64,000 nt of DNA from Icerya purchasi (GCA_039619475.1 CM077116.1:152847088-152911087), one strand, 5' to 3'. Positions 23,343 through 36,060 are shown, counted from the first letter of the stretch. The notes: a model not told the origin generated them from the sequence alone. Numbers and translations are program-made.

Positions 23343-23784
23343 ATTTCTTTTATTTGTCTGTTCACCTACTCTTCCTCCCTGATCATGGTTTCTTTTGCAT
23401 CCCTATCTTTGGCGTTCTAATGTTTTTTTTTCGTTGTTCGTATGCGTTTTGGCTACTCTTTGCTGCCTTCCTTTCTAGATTTCTCTTTTCCTTGATTTCC
23501 TTCCGACCCTGTCCTCTCCATCCTGATAATGCAGTTCTTTGCGACTCCACGATCATGTGTTCTTCCAGTGTTCATCTCTTTCTGTGGAGCGTTTTGTATT
23601 CATATTTATTGAGGCTTAGGCTTCCTTTATTGTGCTTCCTATATCCTTTCCTTCCCAAATTAATTATTCCTGCAATTTGTTCTTTTTTATCAAAGATTTC
23701 TGATTAAAATGTAACCGTCTTCTTTCCTTTCTATTTATTTCCGGGTGAAGGTCCTTAAGTGACGAGCCCAAGAGGAAAAAAAAA
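23343..23784 (+). mobile_element. LINE family B, 5'-truncated 3' end inserted in family A LINE
   Basis: A 442-bp insertion ending in an A-rich tail and flanked by a perfect 10-bp duplication AAGACATCGT (23333-23342 and 23785-23794). That is the hallmark of target-primed reverse transcription. The sequence is closely related (about 85-90% by eye) to 45370-45800, including GATCATGTGTTCTTCCAGTG and TTCTTTTTTATCAAAGATTT. Removing the insert and one duplication rejoins an open minus-strand frame of the surrounding family A element. Confidence 0.9.
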
Positions 23785-23794
23785 AAGACATCGT

Positions 23795-24000
23795 CGAAGG
23801 CAAGAATTTCGGATGACATTTAATTTAGGCAGTCCGGACTCGGAGGCACAACCATAAAGAAGTGAACGCGGTAAACAAATTAAAAATGGACGATGAACTT
23901 TCATAAGACGAAATAAGGATATAATTGTCACCACCACTCGGTTAAAAATGTTGAAAGTACAAAAATGAAATCAAAAATGGTATTAGGAATGATGAAAAGA
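23795..24000 (-). pseudogene. LINE family A remnant, RT thumb part
   Basis: Minus-strand residues RSLLYGCASESGLPKLNV and IRNSCLRR resemble the region just after the RT domain of I/Jockey-type LINEs (..SLYxESGxPPLxxRR..). The frame continues across the insertion point into the 22491-23332 part. The upstream (higher coordinate) limit is unclear. Confidence 0.6.
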
Positions 24001-24239
24001 TTGATTTAAAATTAACGATAAATAGTAAAATTTATAAAAACGAGGAATAGCATACGAAAAATTAAATAAGCGCGAAGCAAAAGGAACATACCATTACGAG
24101 ACGCGAGTAATCTTTAAAAAATGAAAAAAATTCGATGTCGCGGAATCTTTTAAAAGTGGTAACGGGAAATTCAGCGGTTATGGAAAATTAAGAGCTAAAT
24201 AAAATGTAACATGAGATCAATGAAAAAATGAAAAGAAAA

Positions 24240-24660
24240 AGAAAAACCCTCTTAGTCGTTGACTTTATGCGGGGAAAGATAAATTACTGACATTCGGAGA
24301 AGATTTTCCAGCAGAATGGGTTTCGGAAATTCCGATTAACGTTAAACAATTCGTTTGATGTGGTATCAGTTGTGGAAAAAGTCAGACGTACTATCTAGTT
24401 AAAAATAGGGAAAACGGGTATGGTTGAAAATTATCGACCACTATGTTTATAACTGTGGAGAGAAAATATTATCAAAACTTAATAATGAGAACAGGAGTGC
24501 CAAAACATAAACTAGAGAACGGTATGTGGACATTATCATCGACCGAGATTAGATATGTCGAATTTATTGATTTTTTCCTTTTTCCTTTTGAATACATTAA
24601 TAGAGAACATTGTCCAGATATAATGGGAGAATCAGTTAAACAGCAATTCAATTAGAGATA
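24240..24660 (+). pseudogene. LINE reverse transcriptase remnant, N-terminal RT
   Basis: KIGKTGMVENYRPLCL near 24406 (plus) matches the K-x-G-K..x-NYRPISL finger motif of non-LTR reverse transcriptases. A stop follows at once (..CL*LWREN), then loosely related sequence. It is not in frame or strand with the family A element next to it, so it is a separate insertion. Confidence 0.6.
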
Positions 24661-27205
24661 TCGACAAAAGCAGCAAACCAAGAGGAAGAATGATGAACAA
24701 GATATGAGCTTATTAATAGAAAAGTGCACAGGAAATATTGTTAAGGCTTTCTCATTGCATACTTTAAAAGCTTTCGATACTTTAAAAAATGATATAATCT
24801 AATACATGATTTAATAAATGGGACGTGTGTCCCTACTATGTCTAAAAGAAATGTAAAGTGTTGGCAGTGTGTCGACGATTGCGAAGGTTCACAACGAACC
24901 AAGTCTAATGAATCTTCTGGTGGAGATTGGGTCGCCTTTATTTTCGACGATTTTTCTAGTGTCTTCAATTATTTCGCGATTATTTATATATACTTGAGAC
25001 CAACTCGAGTCCGGAACGAGACAACTTTCGATCCTATGACATGAGATTTCGTGGGCGAGCATCTTTAATAAACTACCGCACTATTTCAAACCGTAAATAA
25101 AAGGATCATTTCTTGCATATGACTCTCTCGAACAGGTATCTAAAAAATTACACTTGGAAAATAACGGAATTAATATAAAATTATTTAAATATTCCGCAAC
25201 CGCACTGGCTAAACAGTTTATGTCGAGAAATAAGAGAAATCGCAGTAAAGAATTGATTACTAATAATAAGAAAAATCACGATAAGCAATAGTAATTTTTC
25301 ATCTAAAGCAATAAGAATTTTACCGAAGGAAATAAAAACTCTTAATGGAACAATATAACCGGGCTAAAAACTATTTCAATAAAAAACAAAATTTGCGATA
25401 AAGAGTAGTTCGACAAATGCCATTAAAGAGACTACAAATCGTCTAAAAAGTGAGATTGAAATTTACGTCTAAAACTCGCCTCTGTGTCTAGACATTGGTT
25501 TCAATAAAAAGAGAATAAAATTCAACAACGTACTGCGAGAAATTTAAAAGGAGATCGAAAGAAGAAAGGAGTTTCAGAATGACATACAATATAGAAAAAC
25601 CAAGCTTTCGCGTAGCGTAGCTGGTTAGGCAGTTTTATTGAAAATATATACTGAAAAATTTCAATGTCCGTACTTGACGCTACTTGTTCCCTAAAAAAAA
25701 AAAAAATAGTCAACGCCACTCCAAAAAAAATATTGTAGATAAAAAGGAATTGCCAAAATTATCTTTAAAATTAGAAGAAATAATATTGCTAATTTCACTT
25801 TAATATGACGTAAATATTCTTTAAGCGGTAGATTTCGCAATCGAACTTAAATCTATTGAATTATATTTTCACTCTTATTAATTGGAACAACGGTTAAATT
25901 AATAATACTCGGGGATGAAATTTATAATTGCAATTATGCATTTATGTATAATGGTCACACGTACTTGATCTAGTTCATTACGTAACATAAAGTCAGTAAG
26001 TTATTATTCAACTGTTAATATAAATAACGTACAGTTTGAATATATTAAAACCTAAATGAATAGATAAAAATGTAATTTCAGCAGCCGTTTAATTTATTTC
26101 CCTTAATATATAATTGCGTCTTCCGTAATTCCCTTAAATCTTGATATCAATTGCTAAACTGTGATTTTTGATATTTAATTTTACATGTTTTAAAAACTGC
26201 AACCAATTTAGGAGAACAAAGAATGAAATCCCCCTAGGTATATACTTCTAATCACCCAGACCGGTCCTGAATATTTGATTTTTTTAGCGTAACAATCTGC
26301 AGTTGTTATAATAAACGGCAGGCGAGCATATAACTAAATTAAAAAAAAAAAGTACTTAATTTGTACCGACATAAATTTAAACCTTACCAGAGCGGAGTAT
26401 TTTTACAAAGAAAATTAAAATGCAGATAAAAATTCGCTTATGATCGTGCTTAAAAATGTGCGCAAATGAACTAGTTCGCAGTCTGGTTAATTTCCTGACG
26501 CGAGATTCGTTCTTCCATGAATTTTACTAGTGTAAGTACTTTAGAAGGTTAGATCTCTATTACGCTAGTTTTAGACGAAACTACGTGACTCTTGATATTT
26601 ATTATTTGTTCCGCGTGAACGAAGCGGTATATTTCGTTTTATTCGTAAACGTATGTTGGCCGTGGCCGGAAAACAACACATTGCATCTACTGTAAGTACA
26701 GTTCTTTAGACTCCAGATTGCCGACGTTTTTCTTGTATTTTTTCAATACTAGTCAGAAATGATGCTTTCCTTCGATAATTTTTCTTGTCCGCCCTTCGAT
26801 TACAATTTACGTTACATCTGTACTCTTACAAACTTCATTGATACGAAATTACTTATCACCTACGCGAACAAAACAATCGTAAGAAATCGAAGACAATTCT
26901 CGAATAAATGTTGCCATTTTTTCACGCTGTCTTATTAATTTCGGTCTCGTTAGGAATGAATTCGTTTTATTAGTGGATTATGAAATATTTGAGCGATGCA
27001 AGGGATTTCTGCAAAAGGAATTCCTAATGAATACTCTTTTACCATGATCAGATGTCAAAATTATGGCACTGAAAAAAGGTGCCGTGTTCAGAGCGGCCGT
27101 GTGCACAGCGACCCACCAATAATGGTGTTCAGAGCGACCATCGGATTCTTTTTATTATTATTATTATATTCGACTTGGACGACCATGTTCAAACATTTTG
27201 ATTAC

Positions 27206-27255
<50 letters not shown>

Positions 27256-29463
27256 GCGAACTAGAGCGGCCAAGTTATTTTGTTAAAACTGCTAGAAATG
27301 ATAATACATGACTAGAAGCGTACTCATGTTTAATCATTGATATTTTATTTTTAACTATAATTATATATCGAGCATTTAGACAACGGTGTATTTTATTAAA
27401 AAAATTAAACCGAATGTGAGTACGTTCCTATTCTCATCTATTATAATTTTACATTAACAAAAATTATATACATTGCCGCCTAGGCATTTTGCATTAAATT
27501 ACGTATTTATAATATTGTATACTTTAATGTTAATATAGAAATATCAAGTTTAAAGTAAATAATAACGAATTTAGAAATTACATAATTTGTAAGAGAACCG
27601 TAACCGAATGCTAGTGTATCTCAAGTGCAAAGGCGACGCAGAACGTCCTGCTGATCATTCGGTTGATAATTCTGCGCTTTTACATGTTCTTTAATGGTGT
27701 AAAAATCGTCAGGTTCTTGTGATTTTCATCACCAGTTTTCATCTTTTACTAACCCCTCATCGTGGTGCTGTTAATTATAGAAAAGAAGAAAAAAAAATCA
27801 CCAGCGATTTTAGTAATATATCCTATCTTCGCTGTTGACGTGTAATCATCGAACCGGCTCCCGGTTCCGATACTTGAGTAATCTCCTTTATTACAGAACA
27901 AAAAAAAACTGTTCGAAATTCAAATTACCTTCAGCGCACATTAGACTCCAGAATTATTGAACGGTTTTTTGCGTCATCTGGATATACTACGTGTACAGAG
28001 TATTGTTAGTTTTAACCTACCAGTTTCCATCCGTATCGTTAATATTCGTTATTTGAGCGTTTATTTTAATATGTACAACAACACTTTTTTCGTTATCCAT
28101 TTCGGGTTATTAAACAAAATCTGCAATCAGTTTTATAGTGTTTCATTGTTTTCCTAATTCTAGAGAAATATGATGGTACCCAGTCTTTCCTTTTGTGTAG
28201 ATTTGTGAGACTGTGGCAACACCGGGGGGGGGCTGTTTTTATGAGTTCTGGTCGTACGAATATCGAGGGAATTCGAGCATACCGTTGAACGGAGTAATTC
28301 GATTTTGTGAAAAAAACTGCAATTACCCATTGCCAATCTTGGCTTTCGCTGAAAGCTGCTGATCGCTTTAAATATTTTAACCTTTTCTTTTTCGCCAAAA
28401 CTCGTCAACACATACATTATAATTTGTAAGTTAATTAAGATTACGATATGAAAAGAAAATGAAGAATTGCTCGGATTGAGCTGAATTACTGTTTACTTAT
28501 CTATGCGCCTTTAAACAGTTCGTTTCTGTCTTTTGTTAAAATTTGCTCTTCCACTGGTGGTAACTTTGAAAAGTCAAATTTTCACACAATAATACTCATG
28601 CCGTTTCTCTTCCTCCACAGTACTCGGCTCAATTGTTTCAGTTTTTGCCGTCATCCCGATCGGAATACACCGAGTTTTATGCCGGTCTAACCTCTTTCGA
28701 CTCTCTTTTCTTGTTTGTCTGTTATCCTATAGTCGATGTATTCGTTAACAAATGGGGAGGGGGCGTTAAGCCTACTAAAATTATTGTTATAATGAAAACG
28801 AAACAGCCGCCGGTCAAGTAAACAAAGTGAATTAATATCGTTTGTGTTACAAAATGTACGGTAACTTAAATGTTCCGCAACCTACGAATTTCACATTTGA
28901 AGATTAAGGAATCAGAGTGTTTTATCTTAATTAAAAATAAACAAAATTGTTATTTCAACTATGACTTTCGTTTCTTTTACTTGGCCATATTGAATTTGTA
29001 TTTCTCCTTTGCGCGGCTAATTTCCATTTCAAATTCAAATGAACAGTTTCATTTCCTCGAATGCTGCTACAAGTCCGTGAACAGGTTCTTGAATTCTCTA
29101 CCGTCTACAGTTATCGTCGGCCGATCGTTAAAAGCGAATTGAAATACCGAGGGTTCTTTGATGTCGTAACGATTTGGGGCTCAGAATAAATGTTTTTTTT
29201 TTTTTTTTTAAATAAGCCGGATGAAATAGATGATTAACAATAAAATTGACTTCTAACGCATTTAAGGAGAAAGGACATTTTCGATTTGACCAAGACTGCT
29301 TCTATTTAAAGCGAAATAATCGCGCAGAAATTATTTTTTTTTTACCTGAAAGCTTTCCAATTAATGTTTGTTTTTCCGACAAATTTCAATATTAAACTCG
29401 AGATAAACAAAAAAAATATATATATATTTATACATATATATATATATATATATGTACATATAA
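24661..29463. other. no recognisable gene
   Basis: AT-rich DNA without recognisable coding. It contains a (TTA)n run (27204-27253) flanked by short GC-rich motifs of the form GTTCAGAGCGACC (27085-27140), and many homopolymers. Confidence 0.5.
27204..27253. repeat. (TTA)n microsatellite
   Basis: About 17 uninterrupted trinucleotides. The poly-Tyr ORF across it is spurious. Confidence 0.95.
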
Positions 29464-29997
29464 CTCGGCCATTTTGGTCTCACAAGGGGCTGCGCCCCTT
29501 GACCCCGCTTGCTTACATTTCTGTCTCTTTCTCTTCTATACTTTGTATAAAATGATCAAAATTTAAAACTTAATTCTAAATCGGTTCATATGAATATAAT
29601 AACATAATCACGAAAATCCTATAAAATATAACAAACGTTACATAAAATTGGGACATTTTTTGGGACATTTTTTCTAATGGGAAGTAGCCTAAGAATTACG
29701 TTATAATTAATATACATATATATATATATATATATATCTCGGCCATTTTGGCTTCGCAAGAGGCTGTGCCCCTTGACCCTTCTTGCTTATATTTCTGTCT
29801 CTTTCTCTTCTATACAACGATCAAAATTAACAACGTACTTCAAAATCGGCTCATATGAATATAATAACAATCACAAAAATCCAATAAAATATAACAAACG
29901 TTACATAAAATTGGGACACTTTTTGGGACATTTTTCGTTACATAAAAATGGGAAATTTTTTCTAATGGGGGGTAGTCTAAGAATTACGTTGTAATTA

Positions 29998-29998
<1 letters not shown>
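29464..29998 (+). repeat. two tandem copies of a 274-bp unit
   Basis: Copy 1 begins CTCGGCCATTTTGGTCTCAC at 29464 and copy 2 begins CTCGGCCATTTTGGCTTCGC at 29738. Both share CTTGACCC..CTTGCTTA.ATTTCTG, TCATATGAATATAATAAC, AACGTTACATAAAATTGGGA and TAAGAATTACGTT.TAATTA, and each is preceded or followed by (TA)n. Copy 1 holds a perfect palindrome CAAGGGGCTGCGCCCCTTG (29483-29501); copy 2 has it with changes. No coding frame is conserved between the copies. Confidence 0.9.
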
Positions 29999-30028
<30 letters not shown>

Positions 30029-30435
30029 AATTTATTTTTCTGAAGGTATTTTATCCGGCTTTAATCGATAAAATCGAAACGCACCTGTTTCGTGTATTCT
30101 TAATGAACCGAATGAGATTCACCACATTCTTATGGTGTCACAAAAAATAATTAACACGGTATCCGTTAATGTCCGTTAAAATCGGTAACATTTCGCAGAA
30201 ATAATGTTTTTATCAGTACATTAAAATACTCATCCAAGCATCAAGACGAATTCCTGTTTATGTTTCTTTTTTTTTATTATTGCCATACAATCGAAATTGT
30301 TACAATAAAATAAAAAATAAAAATAAAAATGTTAAATGTGATTAAAGTTTTATAGGAAAAACTTGTGAAAAAACGTAGATTTCCAGATCAATTTTTAGCG
30401 TCGTTAGTTTTCATTTTCCGACTGCTAGCGAATTC

Positions 30436-30790
30436 GATAGCCTAGTTGCTAGAGCGCTTGACTTCCGTTATGGCGGTCACGGGTTCGATCCCGAGCGACG
30501 ACGAACTTATTACAAGAATTAAATAAATAAATAAAATAATCGCTAATAGTCACGTGGAAGGCAATGGCAAACCACCACGTTCAACATCATATGCGCGTTA
30601 GGTCAGTACACAGCAGACCCACACAGGACTGCACTGGTAGCGCGATAACAAGCGGCTACTATCAGTTCCGAATGTAGTCTTGCGTGAGTACACCTGCGTT
30701 GCATATATAATAATTGCTTAGTATACAACCTATATCAGTACAGCTAAAAATGTACGCCGACGCTCAGGAATTAAGTATGGCACTATAAAG
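30436..30790 (+). mobile_element. tRNA-derived SINE, family 1, most complete copy
   Basis: Has both pol III promoter boxes: A box TAGCCTAGTTGCTAGAGCGC (30450) and B box GGGTTCGATCCCGAG (30480), about 30 bp apart as in tRNAs. The body blocks shared by the family follow: CACGTGGAAGGCAATGGCAA, CATCATATGCGCG, TCAGTACACAGCAGAC, TAGCGCGATAACAAGCGGC, TATCAGTTCCGAATGTAGTC and a terminal ACGCTCAGGAATTAAGTATG. It makes a good reference for the family. No clear target duplication was seen. Confidence 0.85.
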
Positions 30791-33534
30791 ATTAAGGATA
30801 GCAAATTTCTCACGATTTTCCGATTAAAGTAAAGGGGTGGGTGTGTGTGTCCTTTATAGTAAACAATTGCGGGCTTTGTGCGTTCCTAAAGTAAATATCG
30901 AAAATAAGGCTAAGAAATTAGCGCTATTATCTTTTTTTCTTTGTAATGTAGAAAGCTTTACGGACCGGAATGAAAGCAAAATCATCTTTAAGAATGAAAA
31001 CGAGTGATCGTCAGAGCAGTTTGAATTTCGACACTCACGTTTTGGTAGGTTTGCAATGCATGAATCCTCCCTCTGTTTTGGAAATTTGGTTTCGGAAGCG
31101 GGAGAGAGAAAATTTACCGATAGAACAGCTTGATCAAGTTCTAACTCCAAAGTTTGAAGCTTTTGTTCTTGCTTTTTTTTTCATAATTAAAAATTTTTTA
31201 AATTTTGACCTCAGAGAATGGAGATGTTCAGCGACGTAAACACCAGCGAAATGCAATTAAGCGATTTCTGGTGGTTGTGCTTCTTTAACGACTTTCAGTC
31301 ATTTGATCCGGATGACGTAGCCGAAACTGTATATTTTTTCGTTCCCCGCCCTTTTTTTTTCGATGTGACTTTTTAATTTAACGCATTTCGTTGTCAATGC
31401 GAAAGAAAATAGAAAAGACGTCGCTGACTAAATGCCTAGTTTGGAACGAGGAACTAGTAGACCGCTATCGACGAGGCTGATGATTGATCGAAATTATGCG
31501 ACATAAACGTCAATTTTCGCAACAAGTTTCTCAAAGAGTACGAAAAATTGGTAATTTTATTGCCGGATGGTGCAATAATCGTGGTAGAATTCATTTGCGA
31601 AACCTGTCTCTAATGAAGAAAAGTATGTCAAAGTTCATTGAACTAATAATCGCAGCTCCGCGAACTAATTTATATCCTTTTCTAATAGATGTGTTGTTCT
31701 GTATTTTCTTCCCTTTATAGCTGTGATCGCGTCCTATATGTAACACTCGAATTATTTTTCGAAATGCTAATTTTGGGCACGTTTATTCTCGTCCCCGATG
31801 CTGTTATTTCTATAATTGTTCCGTTTCCATTCGACCGGTAGGCTCGCTTTCGACTGCAATGTTATTTATTTGAAAACAAAAAAAAAAAAAAAAAAAAAAA
31901 AAGTCGCATTTTCAACTACGCTCCTCCGGACAGACGTATTTTTTTTATACAAATACAAAGTGTATCGACCCCCCCCCTCGCCCGTATGTAGATTAGGCGC
32001 GTACCGCTGTAATAACGGAATAACTAAACACGGCGCAGAAGTTAACTAGTTAGAAATCCGCTTTCTGCCGGTTGTAAATTAGTCTCGTTTTACTACGAAT
32101 ACCGTTCAGTACGTTTTGATCGCCGCTGGGAAAACTAGTTCAGAAACGTCGAGAACGTCGCGACGACGAGCTTCTAGCCGAACTGCAGCTACCACCGTTC
32201 GCTAGCGTGTTTGCAGGTTGAACTGCTAAATAGAGTCAAACTGCGAGCGAACGAAATGAGACGAATGGCAATCTCCGGCTGACCGATGTGCCACCGATTT
32301 TTACTCAAAAACCATTTTCTTTCTTTAAGTAGTCGTTACCTGGGCACCTGTCAGACGTGTCTGCCACATGTGTCGCTTTCTATAATATTACGCGCTCTTT
32401 CAATTATTATTTCACCGCGCTGTAATTCGCACTCGGCTATGTTTTATTTATAGCTGCCTAAACACTTAATATTCCGCAGCGAGTTCCAGTCCGGCATCGA
32501 AGCAGCCAGATAATTATTTTCCCATTACGGCGGAAAAAATCATTTCGTGCAATTACCTCGTTTTCTTCGCTGCCTTTATTTATTATTTCATTTCATTGAA
32601 AAACTGAAAATTTTCCTTCTGATATAAAATTAAATTCCATTTAGTGCGAATGTAAACTACGCTTAAAGTGTGGGGAAGAACGATTTACAATTAGTCAGTA
32701 TCTTCTAGGTATCTTGCAGAAGTAGATTGAGATATGGATTATAATAATATCTTTCAGTTGTTTTGTTTTAGAACGTGAACTATCACGCGATAGCAGTGAT
32801 GATGTCATTAGCACTTTCGAACGACGTAGCATTTTGTAAAACGACCCCTGGCTAGGAAGACATATATCTGTGACTCAAGTACGCGGGAATAATAAATGCA
32901 TTAAATGTATCAAACATAATTATTCGAGTAATTTCCTTTCCTGTGTTATTCGTTTTCGTTACACTTTCAAGTTTGCTTATTTTAACTTACCGAAGACGAA
33001 GCTTATTAAAAAATCGTCCAGAAAATCGAAACTGCAAATTTTACAACAGGTTTTTGAATATGAAACGTGGTAAACACACTTTTTTTGGGGGGGGTCTACA
33101 TTGGCCCAAGAACAGAAGGACAGAAGAGACTCAGATCCTTACACGATCAGTGATAGCCGACAAAAAGAATCAAGAGATTGGACAAGCAATGTGTGTTTAA
33201 GGCATCATTTTGTACGCGCGAGCGTTTACGCCATATTGAATGTAATACACCCGCGATCGAAAAAGATAATTTATTTTCGTTTTCGTGTAATAATTGGGTA
33301 CTGATGTAGAATTTGAGTGAATTTCATTCGATTTTTCTTTTTTTTTTTTGAAGGATAATGCGAAGAAAAGTATTCATTACTTTGTAATGATATGGAGTTA
33401 AATGTGATTTTAACCGCCGCGTCTGGGCCTGAGTATAGATCGTTGAATGTTTAAAAAAAAAGGAGGAATATATTACAAAAGGTATTTTCATAGATAACAT
33501 CTGCGTATTTTCAGGGTACACAGAGGATTTTGTA

Positions 33535-33575
<41 letters not shown>

Positions 33576-33719
33576 AATATAAATCGATTCTTCGGACATT
33601 AACACGAAGAAACAATCTGGGCCTTCATAGTTGTTCTCTAATACTTGTGTAGAAGAATATATTTTAATTGACCACGTCGTCTTAAAAAAAATTCAGTCAT
33701 TGATAAATGTTCGGCTCAA
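30791..33719. other. no recognisable gene
   Basis: AT-rich DNA with a poly-A run (31869-31893) and a moderately CpG-rich patch (32080-32300). No coding recognised. Confidence 0.5.
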
Positions 33720-34000
33720 TCCTTCTTTCTAATTCCTGCATTTCCTCGAGTTTCATTCGTTTTTGTTATTCGCCCATGCTGCTATAATCATATTATCTGT
33801 CTCCGTTTTCCCTTGTTTCCTTTTTAGATTGCTCTCGCTACCTGAACGTAGCAGTATAACGCTGATCACGCTTCCTTCGATGATCCTCATCTATTTCTGT
33901 CGAACGTTGTATTCTGTATATTCTCTTTTATTTTGAAATTCGGATTTCTTATATCTCACTACTCATCTTGTGTTCTGTCTTCCACAGTTGATTTCTACAA
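33720..34000 (+). pseudogene. possible LINE C-terminal remnant
   Basis: A pyrimidine-rich plus strand like the other LINE coding strands here. One frame reads IALAT..HASFDDPHLFLSNV, reminiscent of the domain after RNase H (..RLRIGHTRLTHS..DDP..C..C). The match is weak and the cysteines are lost. Confidence 0.25.
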
Positions 34001-34959
34001 CGATGATACACTTCTTAAATTTATCAAAATCAATTTTGTAAATACCGTAAAACGATATCGTAGTACCGTTACAACGATTTGATTCAATGAGCACTAATGA
34101 AAATTAATGTTGGCTCAACTGTTAGATTTATTAAATTTATGAAGGTAATACGAATTTCGTGACTGGTGATAAATTGAACGTGTTAAAACGCTTTTTCCCG
34201 TAGAGAACTAGAAAAATTAGTTTTTTTAGATTTGCTCCGATTGGGAATTCTGACATATCCTAGTAATCTGGCATAATCTAATAATGCTAAGTTAGGTTTT
34301 TGCACAGACAAATTTTAAGTTTTCAGTTACTTATTAATTTTTTTGTTTTCTTCAAGCTCTTGCCAACTAAGAACTTTGGAAATATTAGTAAGGAGAAAAG
34401 TTAATTAGATTTTAATTAGGCGGAATACAGTATGAAAGAACTAACTGTATTACTGTGCTCGATTAATGCCATTTTATCGTAAATTTCGGCATGTTTAAAT
34501 TTTTCTACTTTTTATTCTTTTTCCAGGCCAATTATGTTTCCAGTTTTTCCGATTCTACTGCATCCTTTTGTATTCATGTCCATGAAGCGTAACAAATATT
34601 AATTGTAACCGGTGTTTCGATATTTTCCGTACCTCGTATACCTCGTCAAGGCATCTGTTAATCTTTATAATCTTTCATAAATATGGTAGTTGCGTCGTCC
34701 GGACCTGAGAATGTTTTACTCGATTTATTTCCACTGTCGATTTTGGTAGAGTTTTTACTGGGTTTTTTTTCTCTGAAAATATTTTCCTCGTAGTCTTTTT
34801 AATATCTCTTCGTCTTTGCATCCGTATTGCTGCTTGTTTTCTTCCGGAAGGACATGATTTCTTTTAAGTTTCCGCGCATATTCTGTGCGTCGTATCCGTT
34901 TTTGTTTTTCTTCCATTCCTACTTCACACCTATTCGCTATTTCTTTGGCATTTAATTAT

Positions 34960-35345
34960 CTTTGGCATTTGTTTATTTATTTCCCCTATATTTCGCTTTT
35001 TATTTTTTCATCTTGTCGATTTCTCCGTTTTTTCTAATTTCGACTTATTCGCCTTTCTTACAGTTTTTTCACTACTTTCGACTTTACGGGGGCCCTGCAG
35101 GCTACTTTCTCGATCATTCTCGTGACTTTATTATTCTCCGTATATCGTTCACTAAAAAACATGTTCTCTCTTTTCCGCTAATCGATTTGCATTGTTTTGT
35201 TGTCGGTTCCTAGCCATTCGAGCATCGTTGGCAATGAAGAAGCGGCTGTTCCACAGACAATTCCTGCCCCTTACGACATTTCTTACATCCTTTTCACTCA
35301 TTATTATCCCCATGTCTGATCGGATTAAAATATAACCGACCATTG
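34960..35345 (+). pseudogene. LINE RNase H remnant, family B-like
   Basis: Plus strand: FLDHSRDFIILRISFTKKHV (altered DSxSA motif) in one frame, then after a shift LSVPSHSSIVGNEEAAV, the WVPSHSGIxGNExAD motif at the end of LINE RNase H domains. The later sequence up to 35345 shares features (GATCGGATTAAAATATAACC) with the 3' part of family B. Frame shifts and lost catalytic residues make it a fossil. Confidence 0.7.
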
Positions 35346-35429
35346 TTTCTTTTGACTGTTTCTGAGCAGGCGCAGGGTACGGTGTGTCGAGTAGCGTCGA
35401 GTTCAGAGCGGTTTTGTAGATCCTCCAGT

Positions 35430-35697
35430 GGCAAATTAATATATTGCTGTTTTATACTTCAGCGATGGTTACAACGGATTAGTGCAAGTTATTGATCTAT
35501 TGGACATAACAATCGAATTAAATTACTATAATTTCTGTAGCGAAGTCGATGCGACGCGCATTTCCCTTTCCGAGCTATCACTCACCGAAGAGGCTAAAAC
35601 TGCCCGGAGAGACGTAATTTCGACAAGGAAGGATGAGGAGGAGGAAAACCTCAAATTAGAAGGCCAATTATTATATGGAGCAGGCATAGCAGATTAG
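35430..35697 (+). pseudogene. Mutator-like (MULE) transposase remnant, C-terminal end
   Basis: The frame reads AVLYFSDGYNGLVQVIDLL, then NYYNFCSEVDATRISLSE, LTEEAKTARRDV and finally GQLLYGAGIAD before a stop at 35697. This order (xxF-[NS]-DG-xxGLxxV..LG/LDI.., basic/acidic helix, YGAGIxx-stop) is the C-terminus of a family of insect proteins annotated as Mutator-like transposase-domain proteins; I assign it from memory of that pattern. The catalytic N-terminal part is not found upstream, where a LINE remnant lies. The frame itself is intact over about 85 codons. Confidence 0.6.
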
Positions 35698-35753
35698 AGG
35701 TAAAACACTCAAAACTTTAAACAGCAATATCTCAAAACTGTGTTTTTCAAACT

Positions 35754-36060
35754 GGGCGTACCAGTAGCTCCCTAAATTTTTATCCGATTGACTTAAAATT
35801 TTAACTGCAACTTTGAAATAAGATTTTCTAGTGAACATCGTAGGATTTTTTTTTGATAAATTGATTTTTACAGATTTTATAAGCGATTTTCGACCGATTT
35901 TTTCCAAAAAAAGAAAAAAACAATTCAAATCACCGCCATCATTTTTTAAATCAATTTTTCGAAAAAATCCTACGATGTTCACTTTATTTTGAGTTATATT
36001 TTAAGAAACCTTTTTGGTGTTTTGTTTCAGATTAAAAATTATGACCTGTAGTGGTACGCC
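35754..36060. repeat. foldback downstream of the MULE remnant
   Basis: Outer ends GGGCGTACCAGTAG (35754) and CTGTAGTGGTACGCC (to 36060) are inverted copies. An inner pair AGTGAACATCGTAGGATTTT (35830-35851) and its reverse complement (35962-35983) is perfect over 22 bp and continues imperfectly for 20 more. It may be the terminal region of the MULE or a separate miniature element. A related string, CAATTTTTCGAAAAAAATCC, occurs at 51580. Confidence 0.7.

Noticed and set aside
23354..23707. 117-codon hydrophobic ORF as a membrane protein
   Set aside because: It lies in the pyrimidine-rich 3' region of LINE family B. The related copy at 45507-45722 keeps only part of the frame, which fits non-coding sequence.
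25612..25635. TAGCGTAGCTGGTTAGGCAG resembles a tRNA A box
   Set aside because: No B box or cloverleaf follows within tRNA distance and no SINE body is attached.
26996..27286. ORF with a poly-Tyr tract
   Set aside because: Translation of the (TTA)n microsatellite.
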